A stretch of 38,233 nucleotides of DNA from Agrococcus sp. HG114. GTDB lineage: Bacteria; Actinomycetota; Actinomycetes; Actinomycetales; Microbacteriaceae. The stretch is taken from the NCBI RefSeq assembly GCF_024723325.1, contig NZ_JANQCH010000007.1, positions 1-38,233 of the forward strand, read 5' to 3'. This document shows positions 17,168-23,603 of the stretch, in pieces. Under the pieces are notes generated by a model that did not search any database, was not told the origin of the DNA, and saw only the letters and a list, made by a program, of their open reading frames with translations. The number at the start of each line of letters is the position of its first letter. The stretch's first letter is position 1. A program made the position numbers and the translations under genes.

Positions 17168-18652
17168 GTGAGCGACGACGCCAAGCCCGCCGACCCCGCC
17201 GACCGCAACCGGCACGATCCGCCGCCGCCCATCGACGAGGTCGTCACCACGCGGCACGCCCTGGAGACCGACGACGGGACGCTCGCGTACACCGCGCGGT
17301 CGGGCCGCGTGGTGCTCTGGGACGAGCACGTCGAGGACGACGTGTTCCGCGGCCGCCGCGCTCGCGCGCAGGTCGCGGTCACCGCGTACACGCTCGACGA
17401 CGCGGACCCGACCGAGCGCCCCGTGACCTTCGCGTTCAACGGGGGACCGGGCTCGGCGAGCGTGTGGCTGCACATGGGGCTCCTCGGCCCCCGCCGCGTC
17501 GTGATGGGCGACGCGGGAGCCCTCGCGGCACCGCCCTACGGGATCGCCGACAACCGCGAGACGCTGCTCGCCGTCTCCGACCTCGTCTTCATCGACCCGG
17601 TCTCGACTGGCCGCTCGCGGCCCGCCGAGGGGCAGAAGGCGAAGGACTTCCACGGCTTCACCGCCGACATCGAATCGGTGGCCGAGATCATCCGCCAGTG
17701 GGTGACGGCCGAGGGCCGCTGGCTGAGCCCGAAGTTCCTCGCGGGGGAGTCGTACGGCACGACGCGCGCAGCCGGGCTCGCGCAGCACCTGCAGGGCGAG
17801 CTCGGCATGTACCTCAACGGGCTCCTGCTCATCTCGAGCGTGCTCGACTTCTCGACCGCGAACTTCGAGCGCGGCGGCGACCGCGCCCATGCGCTCTACC
17901 TGCCGTTCTACGCCGCGACCGCCTGGCAGCACGGCTTCCACGAGGGCCGCTCGCTCGAGGAGGTCGTCGCCGAGGCGCACGAGTACGCCGCGCGCGACTA
18001 CCCGTACGTCCTCTCGCGCGGGGCTCGGCTGACGGAGGAGGAGCGATCGGCAGCGGTCGCCCGCCTCGCGCGCCTCACCGGGCTCTCGACGGACTACGTC
18101 GACCGCGCCGATCTCCGCATCGAGCACTGGCGCTACTTCGGCGAGCTGCTGCGGGACCGCGGGCTCACCGTGGGCCGGCTCGACTCGCGCTTCACCGGGC
18201 CCGCCGCGAGCGGCATCGCGGAGCACATGGACGCCGACCCGTCGATGGATGCGATCCTCGGCCCCTACGCGGCGGCGTACCAGCACTACCTGCACCACGA
18301 GCTCGACGTCCGCGACACGGGCCCGTACCACGTGTTCGGCAAGGACGTCATCGAGCACTGGAGCTACAAGGAGTTCGAGAACGCGCCGGTCTACGTCATC
18401 GATCGCCTCTCGCGCGCCATGCGGCAGAACCCGCACCTCGCCGTGCACTTCGCCTACGGCTGGTTCGACGGCGCGACGCCGTTCTCGGCGGCGGAGGACT
18501 CCGTCGCGCACCTGCGGATCCCGGAGCCGCTGCGCGCGAACCTCGAGCACCGCTACTACGAGGCCGGCCACATGATGTACGTGCACGAGCCGTCCCGCGT
18601 GGCCCAGGCAGCGGACCTCGCCGACTTCGTGCGGCGGCGATCAGGTCGCTGA
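17168..18652 (+). CDS. S10 family serine carboxypeptidase-like peptidase
   Basis: This 494-residue alpha/beta-hydrolase is of the serine carboxypeptidase family (MEROPS S10). The oxyanion motif FAFNGGPGSASVWLHMG is followed by the nucleophile Ser195 in GESYGTTRA, Asp434 in YGWFDGATPF and His468 in AGHMMYVHEPS, so the catalytic triad is complete. No signal peptide is visible: the N-terminus is hydrophilic and Pro/Asp-rich. A cytoplasmic peptidase acting on small peptides is therefore likely, unlike the secreted eukaryotic members. The GTG at 17168 is selected by distance to TACGCT. It ends 73 bases before tRNA-Pro. Confidence 0.9.
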   Translation: MSDDAKPADPADRNRHDPPPPIDEVVTTRHALETDDGTLAYTARSGRVVLWDEHVEDDVFRGRRARAQVAVTAYTLDDADPTERPVTFAFNGGPGSASVWLHMGLLGPRRVVMGDAGALAAPPYGIADNRETLLAVSDLVFIDPVSTGRSRPAEGQKAKDFHGFTADIESVAEIIRQWVTAEGRWLSPKFLAGESYGTTRAAGLAQHLQGELGMYLNGLLLISSVLDFSTANFERGGDRAHALYLPFYAATAWQHGFHEGRSLEEVVAEAHEYAARDYPYVLSRGARLTEEERSAAVARLARLTGLSTDYVDRADLRIEHWRYFGELLRDRGLTVGRLDSRFTGPAASGIAEHMDADPSMDAILGPYAAAYQHYLHHELDVRDTGPYHVFGKDVIEHWSYKEFENAPVYVIDRLSRAMRQNPHLAVHFAYGWFDGATPFSAAEDSVAHLRIPEPLRANLEHRYYEAGHMMYVHEPSRVAQAADLADFVRRRSGR

Positions 18653-18680
18653 CGAGGCGCGACGGATGCGCGGGATGCGC

Positions 18681-18686
18681 TAGTCT
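18681..18686 (+). promoter_or_regulatory. Probable -10 element (TAGTCT) of the tRNA-Pro gene
   Basis: TAGTCT fits TANNNT and lies 39 bases before the mature tRNA 5' end. Between them, immediately before the tRNA, TCGATCT-CGC-AGATCGA (18709-18725) forms a 7-bp dyad in the 5' leader, possibly relevant to processing. Confidence 0.4.
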
Positions 18687-18725
18687 GTTGCAGTTGCCTT
18701 CGGGCGGCTCGATCTCGCAGATCGA

Positions 18726-18799
<74 letters not shown>

Positions 18800-18806
18800 C
18801 AGATGT

Positions 18807-18852
18807 CCTGAGTCGCGACATCGTTGACACGGTGTCGCGGCTCAGGGCTTTT
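18807..18852 (+). terminator. Terminator hairpin after tRNA-Pro
   Basis: CCTGAGTCGCGACA (18807-18820) pairs with TGTCGCGGCTCAGG (18833-18846) with one mismatch and a 12-base loop, followed by GCTTTT. This is the most canonical Rho-independent signal in the window. The same sequence overlaps the end of a transposase remnant read on the minus strand and resembles ends of actinobacterial IS elements, so it may have arrived with an insertion. Confidence 0.65.
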
Positions 18853-18985
18853 CTGTAGGTTCGTGCGGGTTGTCGTGGATGTCGCGACTCATCGGGTCAA
18901 TGATCAGGCGCGTGGTGGGTCGCTGGTAGTCGCGTTCGGGGTCGATGTGGTGCTCGGCGATGACCTCGCCGGTGTCGGCGCGGCT
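18842..18985 (-). pseudogene. Fragment of a transposase C-terminus (IS481-like), cut by the IS3 element
   Basis: The minus strand from the IS3 boundary to the TGA at 18842-18844 reads about 47 residues ending in HEPTEKP. The segment TGEVIAEHHIDPERDYQR resembles from memory the C-terminal tail of actinobacterial IS481-type transposases (TGEL...LDPTRDYQ). No start or catalytic part is present. The other side of the IS3 element (20232 onward) shows no continuation, so the rest was deleted or the fragment came alone. Confidence 0.35.
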
Positions 18986-19011
18986 GGAGCCTGCCCCGGT
19001 TTTCCGGACAC
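18986..19011 (+). repeat. Terminal inverted repeat of the IS3 element, OrfB side
   Basis: This arm begins GGAGCCTGCCCCGG and ends CCGGACAC. It is the inverted partner of 20206-20231 with mismatches only in the central six bases. A TG dinucleotide typical of IS3 ends occurs at 18985-18986 and again at 18992-18993. Confidence 0.75.
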
Positions 19012-19025
19012 GTTCTCTGAGGTGA

Positions 19026-19903
19026 TCATGCCGCGGCGAGGGTGGTCGTGTGAAGGGCTTCGAACTCGGCCGGGGCGAGGTTGCCGAGGCTGGTGTGGCG
19101 GCGGCGAGGGTTGTAGTAGCCCTCGATCCATTCGAAGATCGCGGACGCGAGCTCGGTGCGTGACCGCCAGGTGCGGCGGTCGAGAAGCTCGCGCTGCATG
19201 GTCGACCAGAACGACTCGATGAGTGCGTTGTCGACGCTGGACGCGACGCGGCCCATCGATCCGAGCAGCCCGGCTTGGCGGAGGCGGTGGCCGAAGACCC
19301 AGGACGTGTATTGGCTGCCGCGGTCGGAGTGGACGATCGTGCCGATGGGCTTGCGCTGCCAGCGGGCCATCTCGAGCGCGTCGACGACCAGCTCGGTGCG
19401 TATGCGATCGGAGATCGACCAGCCGACGACGCGGCGGCTGAACGCGCCGACGACCGCGGCGCAGTAGACCCAGCCGTCCGCGGCGCGATGCTGCGTGATG
19501 TCGGTGAACCAGACCCGGTCCGGCCGGTCGGCGACGAACCGGCGGCGCACGAGATCCTCGTGCGTCGCCGGTGCCGGCCGCCATCCCCGCCGCTTCCGTC
19601 GATGGCAGACGCCCGCCAGCCCATCGCCGCGCATCAGCCGCGCGATGCGCTTCCGCCCGACGCGGATGCCGAGCCCGAGCCGCAGCTCCGCGTGCACGCG
19701 CGGCGCCCCGTAGGTGCCGCGCGAGTCGAGGTGCGCGCGGCGGATCGCGCCCAGCAGCTCGGCATCGGCGACCGCCCTGGCCGACGCCGGCCTGGCGAGC
19801 CAGTCGTAGTAGCCGGACGTGGAGACCCTCAGCACCCGGCACGTCACCGCGACGGGGAACCCGTCACGGCGCAGCTCGTGGACGAGCCGGAAGCTTATTT
19901 TGG
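19026..19903 (-). CDS. IS3-family transposase OrfB (rve/DDE integrase core)
   Basis: OrfB carries the DDE integrase core of the IS3 transposase and is expected to be made as an OrfAB fusion by -1 frameshifting. From the shift site it reads KISFRLVHELRRDGFPVAVTCRVL (HTH_21 region), then RGTYGAPRVHAELR. The catalytic core has Asp in VWFTDITQH, Asp in IVHSDRGSQYTSWVF and Glu in DNALIESFWSTMQREL, followed by IEGYYNPRRRHTSLGNLAPAEFE. All three acidic residues are present, so this half looks active. The frame is open further upstream (to 20075), but that part only shadows OrfA. Confidence 0.92.
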
Positions 19904-20140
19904 GAGGACGTTCTCCCTCGCGAAGTAGGCGCTGGCGCGCTTGAGGATCTCGTTCTCCATCTCGAGCACCCGGTTCTTCCGCCGCAGCTCGATCAGCTCG
20001 CGCTTCTCGACTGACGTCAGCCCGTCTGCTCGGCCCGCGTCGACGTCGTCCTGCGCCATCCACCGGCGCAGGCACGACTCGCTGATCCCGAGATTCCTCG
20101 CGGTCGCGGCGACCGGCTCACCCTGCGCGACCAGATCCAA
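19895..20140 (-). CDS. IS3-family transposase OrfA (helix-turn-helix and leucine zipper)
   Basis: OrfA supplies DNA binding and dimerisation for the OrfAB transposase. The visible part contains a helix-turn-helix (EPVAATARNLGISESCLRRWM) and a leucine-zipper-like helix (KRELIELRRKNRVLEMENEILK), ending FARENVLPK. In the same frame the family-like sequence continues upstream (APKSPEFRRRALDLV) to a TGA at 20189-20191 without any ATG or GTG. Only the TTG at 20138-20140 can start it, and that would remove part of helix 1. An ATG in the next frame, with one extra G in the GGGAGGGAG run, would restore a normal N-terminus. A one-base insertion or sequencing error is therefore likely. Confidence 0.8.
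   Translation of the reverse strand: MDLVAQGEPVAATARNLGISESCLRRWMAQDDVDAGRADGLTSVEKRELIELRRKNRVLEMENEILKRASAYFARENVLPK
19898..19904 (-). other. Programmed -1 frameshift heptamer (C_CCA_AAA) at the OrfA stop
   Basis: On the minus strand OrfA ends CTC CCA AAA TAA. The heptamer CCCAAAA fits X_XXY_YYZ exactly. A one-base backward slip gives CCC AAA ATA AGC, which enters OrfB. The stop codon is directly next to the slip site, which should increase pausing. Confidence 0.8.
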
Positions 20141-20205
20141 CGCTCTCCGCCGGAACTCCGGCGACTTCGGTGCTCCCTCCCGAGACGATCATCGCCTCAG
20201 CTCAG

Positions 20206-20231
20206 GTGTCCGCGAAAGCGGGGCAGGCTCC
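20206..20231 (-). repeat. Terminal inverted repeat of the IS3 element, OrfA side
   Basis: On the plus strand this arm reads GTGTCCGCGAAAG followed by CGGGGCAGGCTCC, the inverted partner of 18986-19011. Confidence 0.75.
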
Positions 20232-20264
20232 GCCCCCAGTCGACTGACCAGCAGTCGTGCACCT

Positions 20265-20320
20265 GGCGGCATCCGACCGAGCTTTGAGAGCTACGTGCTC
20301 TCGCTCGGGAGGATGCCGCC
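20265..20320. terminator. Large imperfect inverted repeat, terminator-like
   Basis: GGCGGCATCC (20265-20274) pairs perfectly with GGATGCCGCC (20311-20320). Inside, CCGAGC and GAGAGC pair with GCTCGG and GCTCTC around a TACGT loop with small bulges. TTATT follows the right arm. It may end transcription entering from the IS element, insulate the operon, or be the end of a lost element. Confidence 0.5.
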
Positions 20321-20355
20321 TTATTCATATGCTTGCGCGCGCATGACGCCAGACC

Positions 20356-20384
20356 TTCACGAAACATGCTGATCGTGAGACAAT
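20356..20384 (+). promoter_or_regulatory. Candidate promoter of the defence operon
   Basis: TTCACG (20356-20361, 4 of 6 to TTGACA) and GACAAT (20379-20384, 4 of 6 to TATAAT) are 17 bases apart. Transcription would start near 20391 and give a leader of about 260 bases, unlike the leaderless host genes. Confidence 0.4.
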
Positions 20385-20553
20385 CGAGGGGAGATCGCAG
20401 GGTCTGGTTGAGCGGCTCAGCTCCCACCTGCGACGTCCGTCTGGCTACCTCACAAGCGCGTCGCCTGGGCGGTGTCCGAGGTCGCCGGTACCCTAAAGAC
20501 AGCCATGAATAGAACTTAATCGCGCCGTCGGCGCAAAGGAGCGCCAGCACCCG

Positions 20554-20652
20554 ATGAGACGAAGAGCGGCACGATCACCCCGCCGCGACGGCCACCAGGC
20601 CGCCGCGGCTTCGTTGCGCTCGCGTTGCTCTGTTCAGAGGGGACGCCGATGA
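20554..20652 (+). CDS. Possible 32-residue leader peptide overlapping the helicase start
   Basis: ATG at 20554 opens a 32-codon frame (MRRRAARSPRRDGHQ...) whose TGA (20650-20652) overlaps the helicase ATG (20649-20651). AAAGGAG lies upstream with a rather long 12-base spacing. The peptide is Arg-rich with no recognisable domain. The overlap would suit translational coupling, but in GC-rich DNA such short frames arise by chance. Confidence 0.2.
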   Translation: MRRRAARSPRRDGHQAAAASLRSRCSVQRGRR

Positions 20653-23543
20653 CCTCCCCACTCACCGACTACCAGGCGAAGTACTACGCGCACGAGCTGC
20701 AGCGTAGCTACGCGAACGATCACGTCGGCAAGCTCGCCGGCCTGCTGTTTGACGCCCAAGTGGAGCCGAAGCCGCACCAGATCGACGCCGCCCTGTTCGC
20801 GCTGCAGACACCGTTCCTGCCGGGCGTGATCCTCGCTGATGAGGTCGGCCTCGGTAAGACGATTGAGGCGGGCATCGTCATTTCGCAGTACTGGGCGGAA
20901 CGCCGCCGCAGCATTCTGATCGTTGCCCCGTCGAGCCTTCGGCAGCAGTGGCAGCAGGAACTCCACGAGAAGTTCCTGATCCCGTCCGCCATCCTCGACC
21001 CAAAGTCGAAGGACTCGCTGCTTGATGCTGCGGGTGGTCGTTCGGCGCAGGTGCTGATCTGCTCCTATGAGTTCGCGCTGCGGCACGAGACCTCACTGCT
21101 CAAGGCGTGGGATCTGGTGGTTGCGGACGAGGCACACCGACTGCGCAATTACTGGACAGGCAAGACAAAGGCGGCCGAGGCAGTCGCGCATATCGTTGGC
21201 GGTGCACACAAGACCGTCCTGCTGACCGCCACGCCACTGCAGAACAAGCTCGAGGAGCTGTATGGGCTGGTGTCGATCTTCGACCCTGGCTACTTCTACT
21301 CGCTCGATGCCTTCCGGGAGCGGTACGTCAAGAATCGAGACCTCGGCGGTGACGACGACCTGGTGGAGCGTGTCGCCACCGTCTCGAAGCGCACGCTGCG
21401 GCGCGATGCCGACAAGTACATCCACTTCACCAAGCGCCTGCCGCTGACGGTTGAGTTCACCCCGTCGCCCGACGAGGCGCGGCTCTACGACCTGGTGAAC
21501 GACTACCTGCAGCGCGACGAGCTGTTCGCCTTCGCCGGGAGTCAGCGTCACCTCTCTGCCCTGATCATCCGCAAGCGTCTCGGTTCGTCGACCTACGCGG
21601 TCGCGAGCACGCTGGAGAATATCGCCAACCGTCTGGCCGATGAGGTTGCAGCCGGGCAGCGTCGCGACGGCCGCGGTGGTCTGGTCGCAGCAGACTTTGC
21701 CGTCGACGACGAGATCACCAGCGAGGAGCTGGAGGAGGCCGAAGAGATCAGCGGACGCACGGAAGCCCGCTCCTCTGTGCCGCTGGACGAGTCGTTGCTG
21801 GAGGCGATGCCTGCCGAGGTTGCGGAGCTGCGCGAGTACGCGGCTCTGGCTCGTTCGATCACCGAGAACCAGAAGGCGGTCAAGCTCGGAGAGGCGCTCG
21901 ACCTCGGCTTCGAGCGCCTGCGCGAGCTGGGCGCTCCCGAGAAAGCCATCATCTTCACGGACTCGACGAAGACGCAGGAGTACATCGCGCGCTCACTGCG
22001 GGAGGCTGGTCGCGGCGAGGGCCTCGTTCTTTTCAACGGGGCGAACAACGGGCCGGAGCAGACCGCGATCTACCAGGCGTGGTTGGAGAAGAACAGAGAC
22101 GGCGACCTGATCACCGGCATTGCTGCTGTGGATCGGCGCAAAGCGCTCGTGGACTACTTCCGCACCGAGGGCAAGATCATGATCGCGACCGAGGCTGCGG
22201 CAGAGGGCATCAACCTGCAGTTCTGCTCGATGCTCGTCAACTACGACCTGCCCTGGAACCCGCAGCGGGTTGAGCAGCGCATCGGCCGTGTGCACCGCTT
22301 CGGGCAGAAGCACAACGTCGTCGTCGTGAACTTCTCGAACAAGGGCAACATCGCCGAGCAGCGCATCCTGGAGCTGCTGACGAACAAGTTCCAACTGTTC
22401 TCCAGCGTCTTTGGCGCAAGCGACGAGGTGCTCGGCGCGATCGAGGACGGACTGGACTTCGAGAAGACGATCAGCGACATCCTCACCCGCTGCAGAACCG
22501 CCGACGAGCTGGACTCTGCGTTCAGGGAGCTGGAGGCGCAGTACGCGGGCGAGATCTCGCGCGAGATGGCCAGCGCAAAGGCGAAGGTCTTCGACAACCT
22601 CGACCCCCACGTCCAGGATCGCCTCAAGGCCTATGACACGCAGTCCGGCGAGGTGCTCAACAAGTTCGAGCGCCTGCTGCTCGCGGTAACCCGGCACGAA
22701 CTCGACCAGCACGCCACCTTCGAGGGCGACGGGCGCACCTTCGTGTTGAACCAGTCGCCCGTGAAGGACGCGCCGACCGGGCGCTACTTCTTCAAGTCCC
22801 AGCTGCTGGAGAACGCCCACCAGTACCGCTACGCAAGCCCCCTCGCTCAGCACGTCGTCGAGACCTCGAAGACTCACGACACCCCCGCACGCGAGCTGAC
22901 GTTCTCGCTCGGCCAGTCGGAGCGTGTGAGCAGCGCGATTCGTGCGCTGGAGGGCACCGGCGGCGAACTCACCGTCAGCGTTGCGACCTTCCGGATGAGG
23001 GCGCGCGACGAGGACGTCTCCGAGTCCTACATGCTCGCCGGCGCCATGACCGATGACGGCCGGTGGCTTGATGAAGAGTACGTCGCAGACATCCTTGACC
23101 TCGCCTGCATCGTCGTTGGGACACGGCCGGTGGCGATCGATGAGGGCGGCTTCACGCCGCATCTGGACACTCGACGGGCTGAGTTGGAGAAGGAAGTCCA
23201 GGGCCGTAACTCTCGCTACTACGACCAGCAGGAGGAACTCCTCTACCGCAACCAGCAGGATCGTAAGGCCGAGCACGAGGGCAAGATCCGCGAGTACCGC
23301 GCCAAGGAGAAGGAAGCCCGCAAGCTCGCCCGGCAGGCCGACGATCCGATGGAGCAACTGCGGCTCAAGAAGGAGGCCCGCAAGTGGGAGCAGCGTGCCG
23401 AGGAGGCCGACGAGCACTTCCGAGACACACGCAAGAAACTCCGGGCCGAGGCCGATAAGTACCTCGAGCTGATCGAGCAGTCGCTCCAGGGAACCCAGGA
23501 TATCGAGCATCTGTTCACAATTCGCTGGCGCATAGCCACATAG
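20649..23543 (+). CDS. SNF2/RapA-type superfamily 2 helicase (defence island)
   Basis: This 964-residue ATP-driven DNA translocase is of the SNF2/RapA group. Motif I is ADEVGLGKTIEAG (Lys70), motif II is VVADEAHRLRN (Asp160, Glu161), motif III is LLTATPLQNKLEELYGL, and the C-terminal RecA domain has IATEAAAEGINLQFCSMLVNYDLPWNPQ with VEQRIGRVHRFGQ (Arg544). After about residue 850 a long charged coiled coil (KAEHEGKIREYRAKEKEARKL...) is present. The ATG at 20649 follows AGAGGGG at good spacing. It lies 60 bases upstream of the methyltransferase gene and reads in the same direction, so it is probably an accessory to the type III restriction system. By analogy to DISARM DrmD it may translocate on invading DNA, but no DrmA, DrmB or DrmC genes are nearby. 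GC is about 60%. Confidence 0.9.
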   Translation: MTSPLTDYQAKYYAHELQRSYANDHVGKLAGLLFDAQVEPKPHQIDAALFALQTPFLPGVILADEVGLGKTIEAGIVISQYWAERRRSILIVAPSSLRQQWQQELHEKFLIPSAILDPKSKDSLLDAAGGRSAQVLICSYEFALRHETSLLKAWDLVVADEAHRLRNYWTGKTKAAEAVAHIVGGAHKTVLLTATPLQNKLEELYGLVSIFDPGYFYSLDAFRERYVKNRDLGGDDDLVERVATVSKRTLRRDADKYIHFTKRLPLTVEFTPSPDEARLYDLVNDYLQRDELFAFAGSQRHLSALIIRKRLGSSTYAVASTLENIANRLADEVAAGQRRDGRGGLVAADFAVDDEITSEELEEAEEISGRTEARSSVPLDESLLEAMPAEVAELREYAALARSITENQKAVKLGEALDLGFERLRELGAPEKAIIFTDSTKTQEYIARSLREAGRGEGLVLFNGANNGPEQTAIYQAWLEKNRDGDLITGIAAVDRRKALVDYFRTEGKIMIATEAAAEGINLQFCSMLVNYDLPWNPQRVEQRIGRVHRFGQKHNVVVVNFSNKGNIAEQRILELLTNKFQLFSSVFGASDEVLGAIEDGLDFEKTISDILTRCRTADELDSAFRELEAQYAGEISREMASAKAKVFDNLDPHVQDRLKAYDTQSGEVLNKFERLLLAVTRHELDQHATFEGDGRTFVLNQSPVKDAPTGRYFFKSQLLENAHQYRYASPLAQHVVETSKTHDTPARELTFSLGQSERVSSAIRALEGTGGELTVSVATFRMRARDEDVSESYMLAGAMTDDGRWLDEEYVADILDLACIVVGTRPVAIDEGGFTPHLDTRRAELEKEVQGRNSRYYDQQEELLYRNQQDRKAEHEGKIREYRAKEKEARKLARQADDPMEQLRLKKEARKWEQRAEEADEHFRDTRKKLRAEADKYLELIEQSLQGTQDIEHLFTIRWRIAT

Positions 23544-23553
23544 ACCACGGGTC

Positions 23554-23583
23554 TTTCACAAACCCGACGCAAATTGTTAAAAT
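23554..23583 (+). promoter_or_regulatory. Candidate internal promoter ahead of mod
   Basis: TTTCAC (23554-23559) and TAAAAT (23578-23583, 5 of 6 to TATAAT) are 18 bases apart, in an A/T-rich pocket between helicase and mod. It could let the methyltransferase be made before the rest of the system. Confidence 0.45.
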
Positions 23584-23603
23584 CATGAGAGAGAATCACC
23601 CGA

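Larger units (their letters stand above)
18986..20231 (-). mobile_element. IS3-family insertion sequence, about 1.25 kb
   Basis: A two-frame transposase (OrfA/OrfB) on the minus strand is bounded by inverted repeats at 18986-19011 and 20206-20231. The arms share GTGTCCG, then CGGGGCAGGCTCC with a few central mismatches. No flanking direct target repeat is recognisable, so the outer ends are uncertain by a few bases and the flanks may have been rearranged after insertion. The element separates tRNA-Pro from the defence operon. OrfB has all catalytic residues. OrfA lacks an evident ATG or GTG start in its frame. Confidence 0.88.
20232..20648 (+). other. 417-base non-coding leader between the IS3 element and the defence operon
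   Basis: No gene of normal size is recognisable on either strand. It holds a large imperfect hairpin (20265-20320), a plausible promoter (20356-20384), a GGCGC-AAAGGA-GCGCC hairpin at 20530-20545 with a Shine-Dalgarno-like core in its loop, and a 32-codon ORF that overlaps the helicase start. Base composition is lower in GC than the host, like the operon. Confidence 0.6.

Noticed and set aside
18981-20236. Target-site duplication flanking the IS3 element
   Set aside because: Several possible end positions were tried (18985, 18986, 18992 with 20225, 20231, 20232). None gives matching 3-5 base direct repeats.
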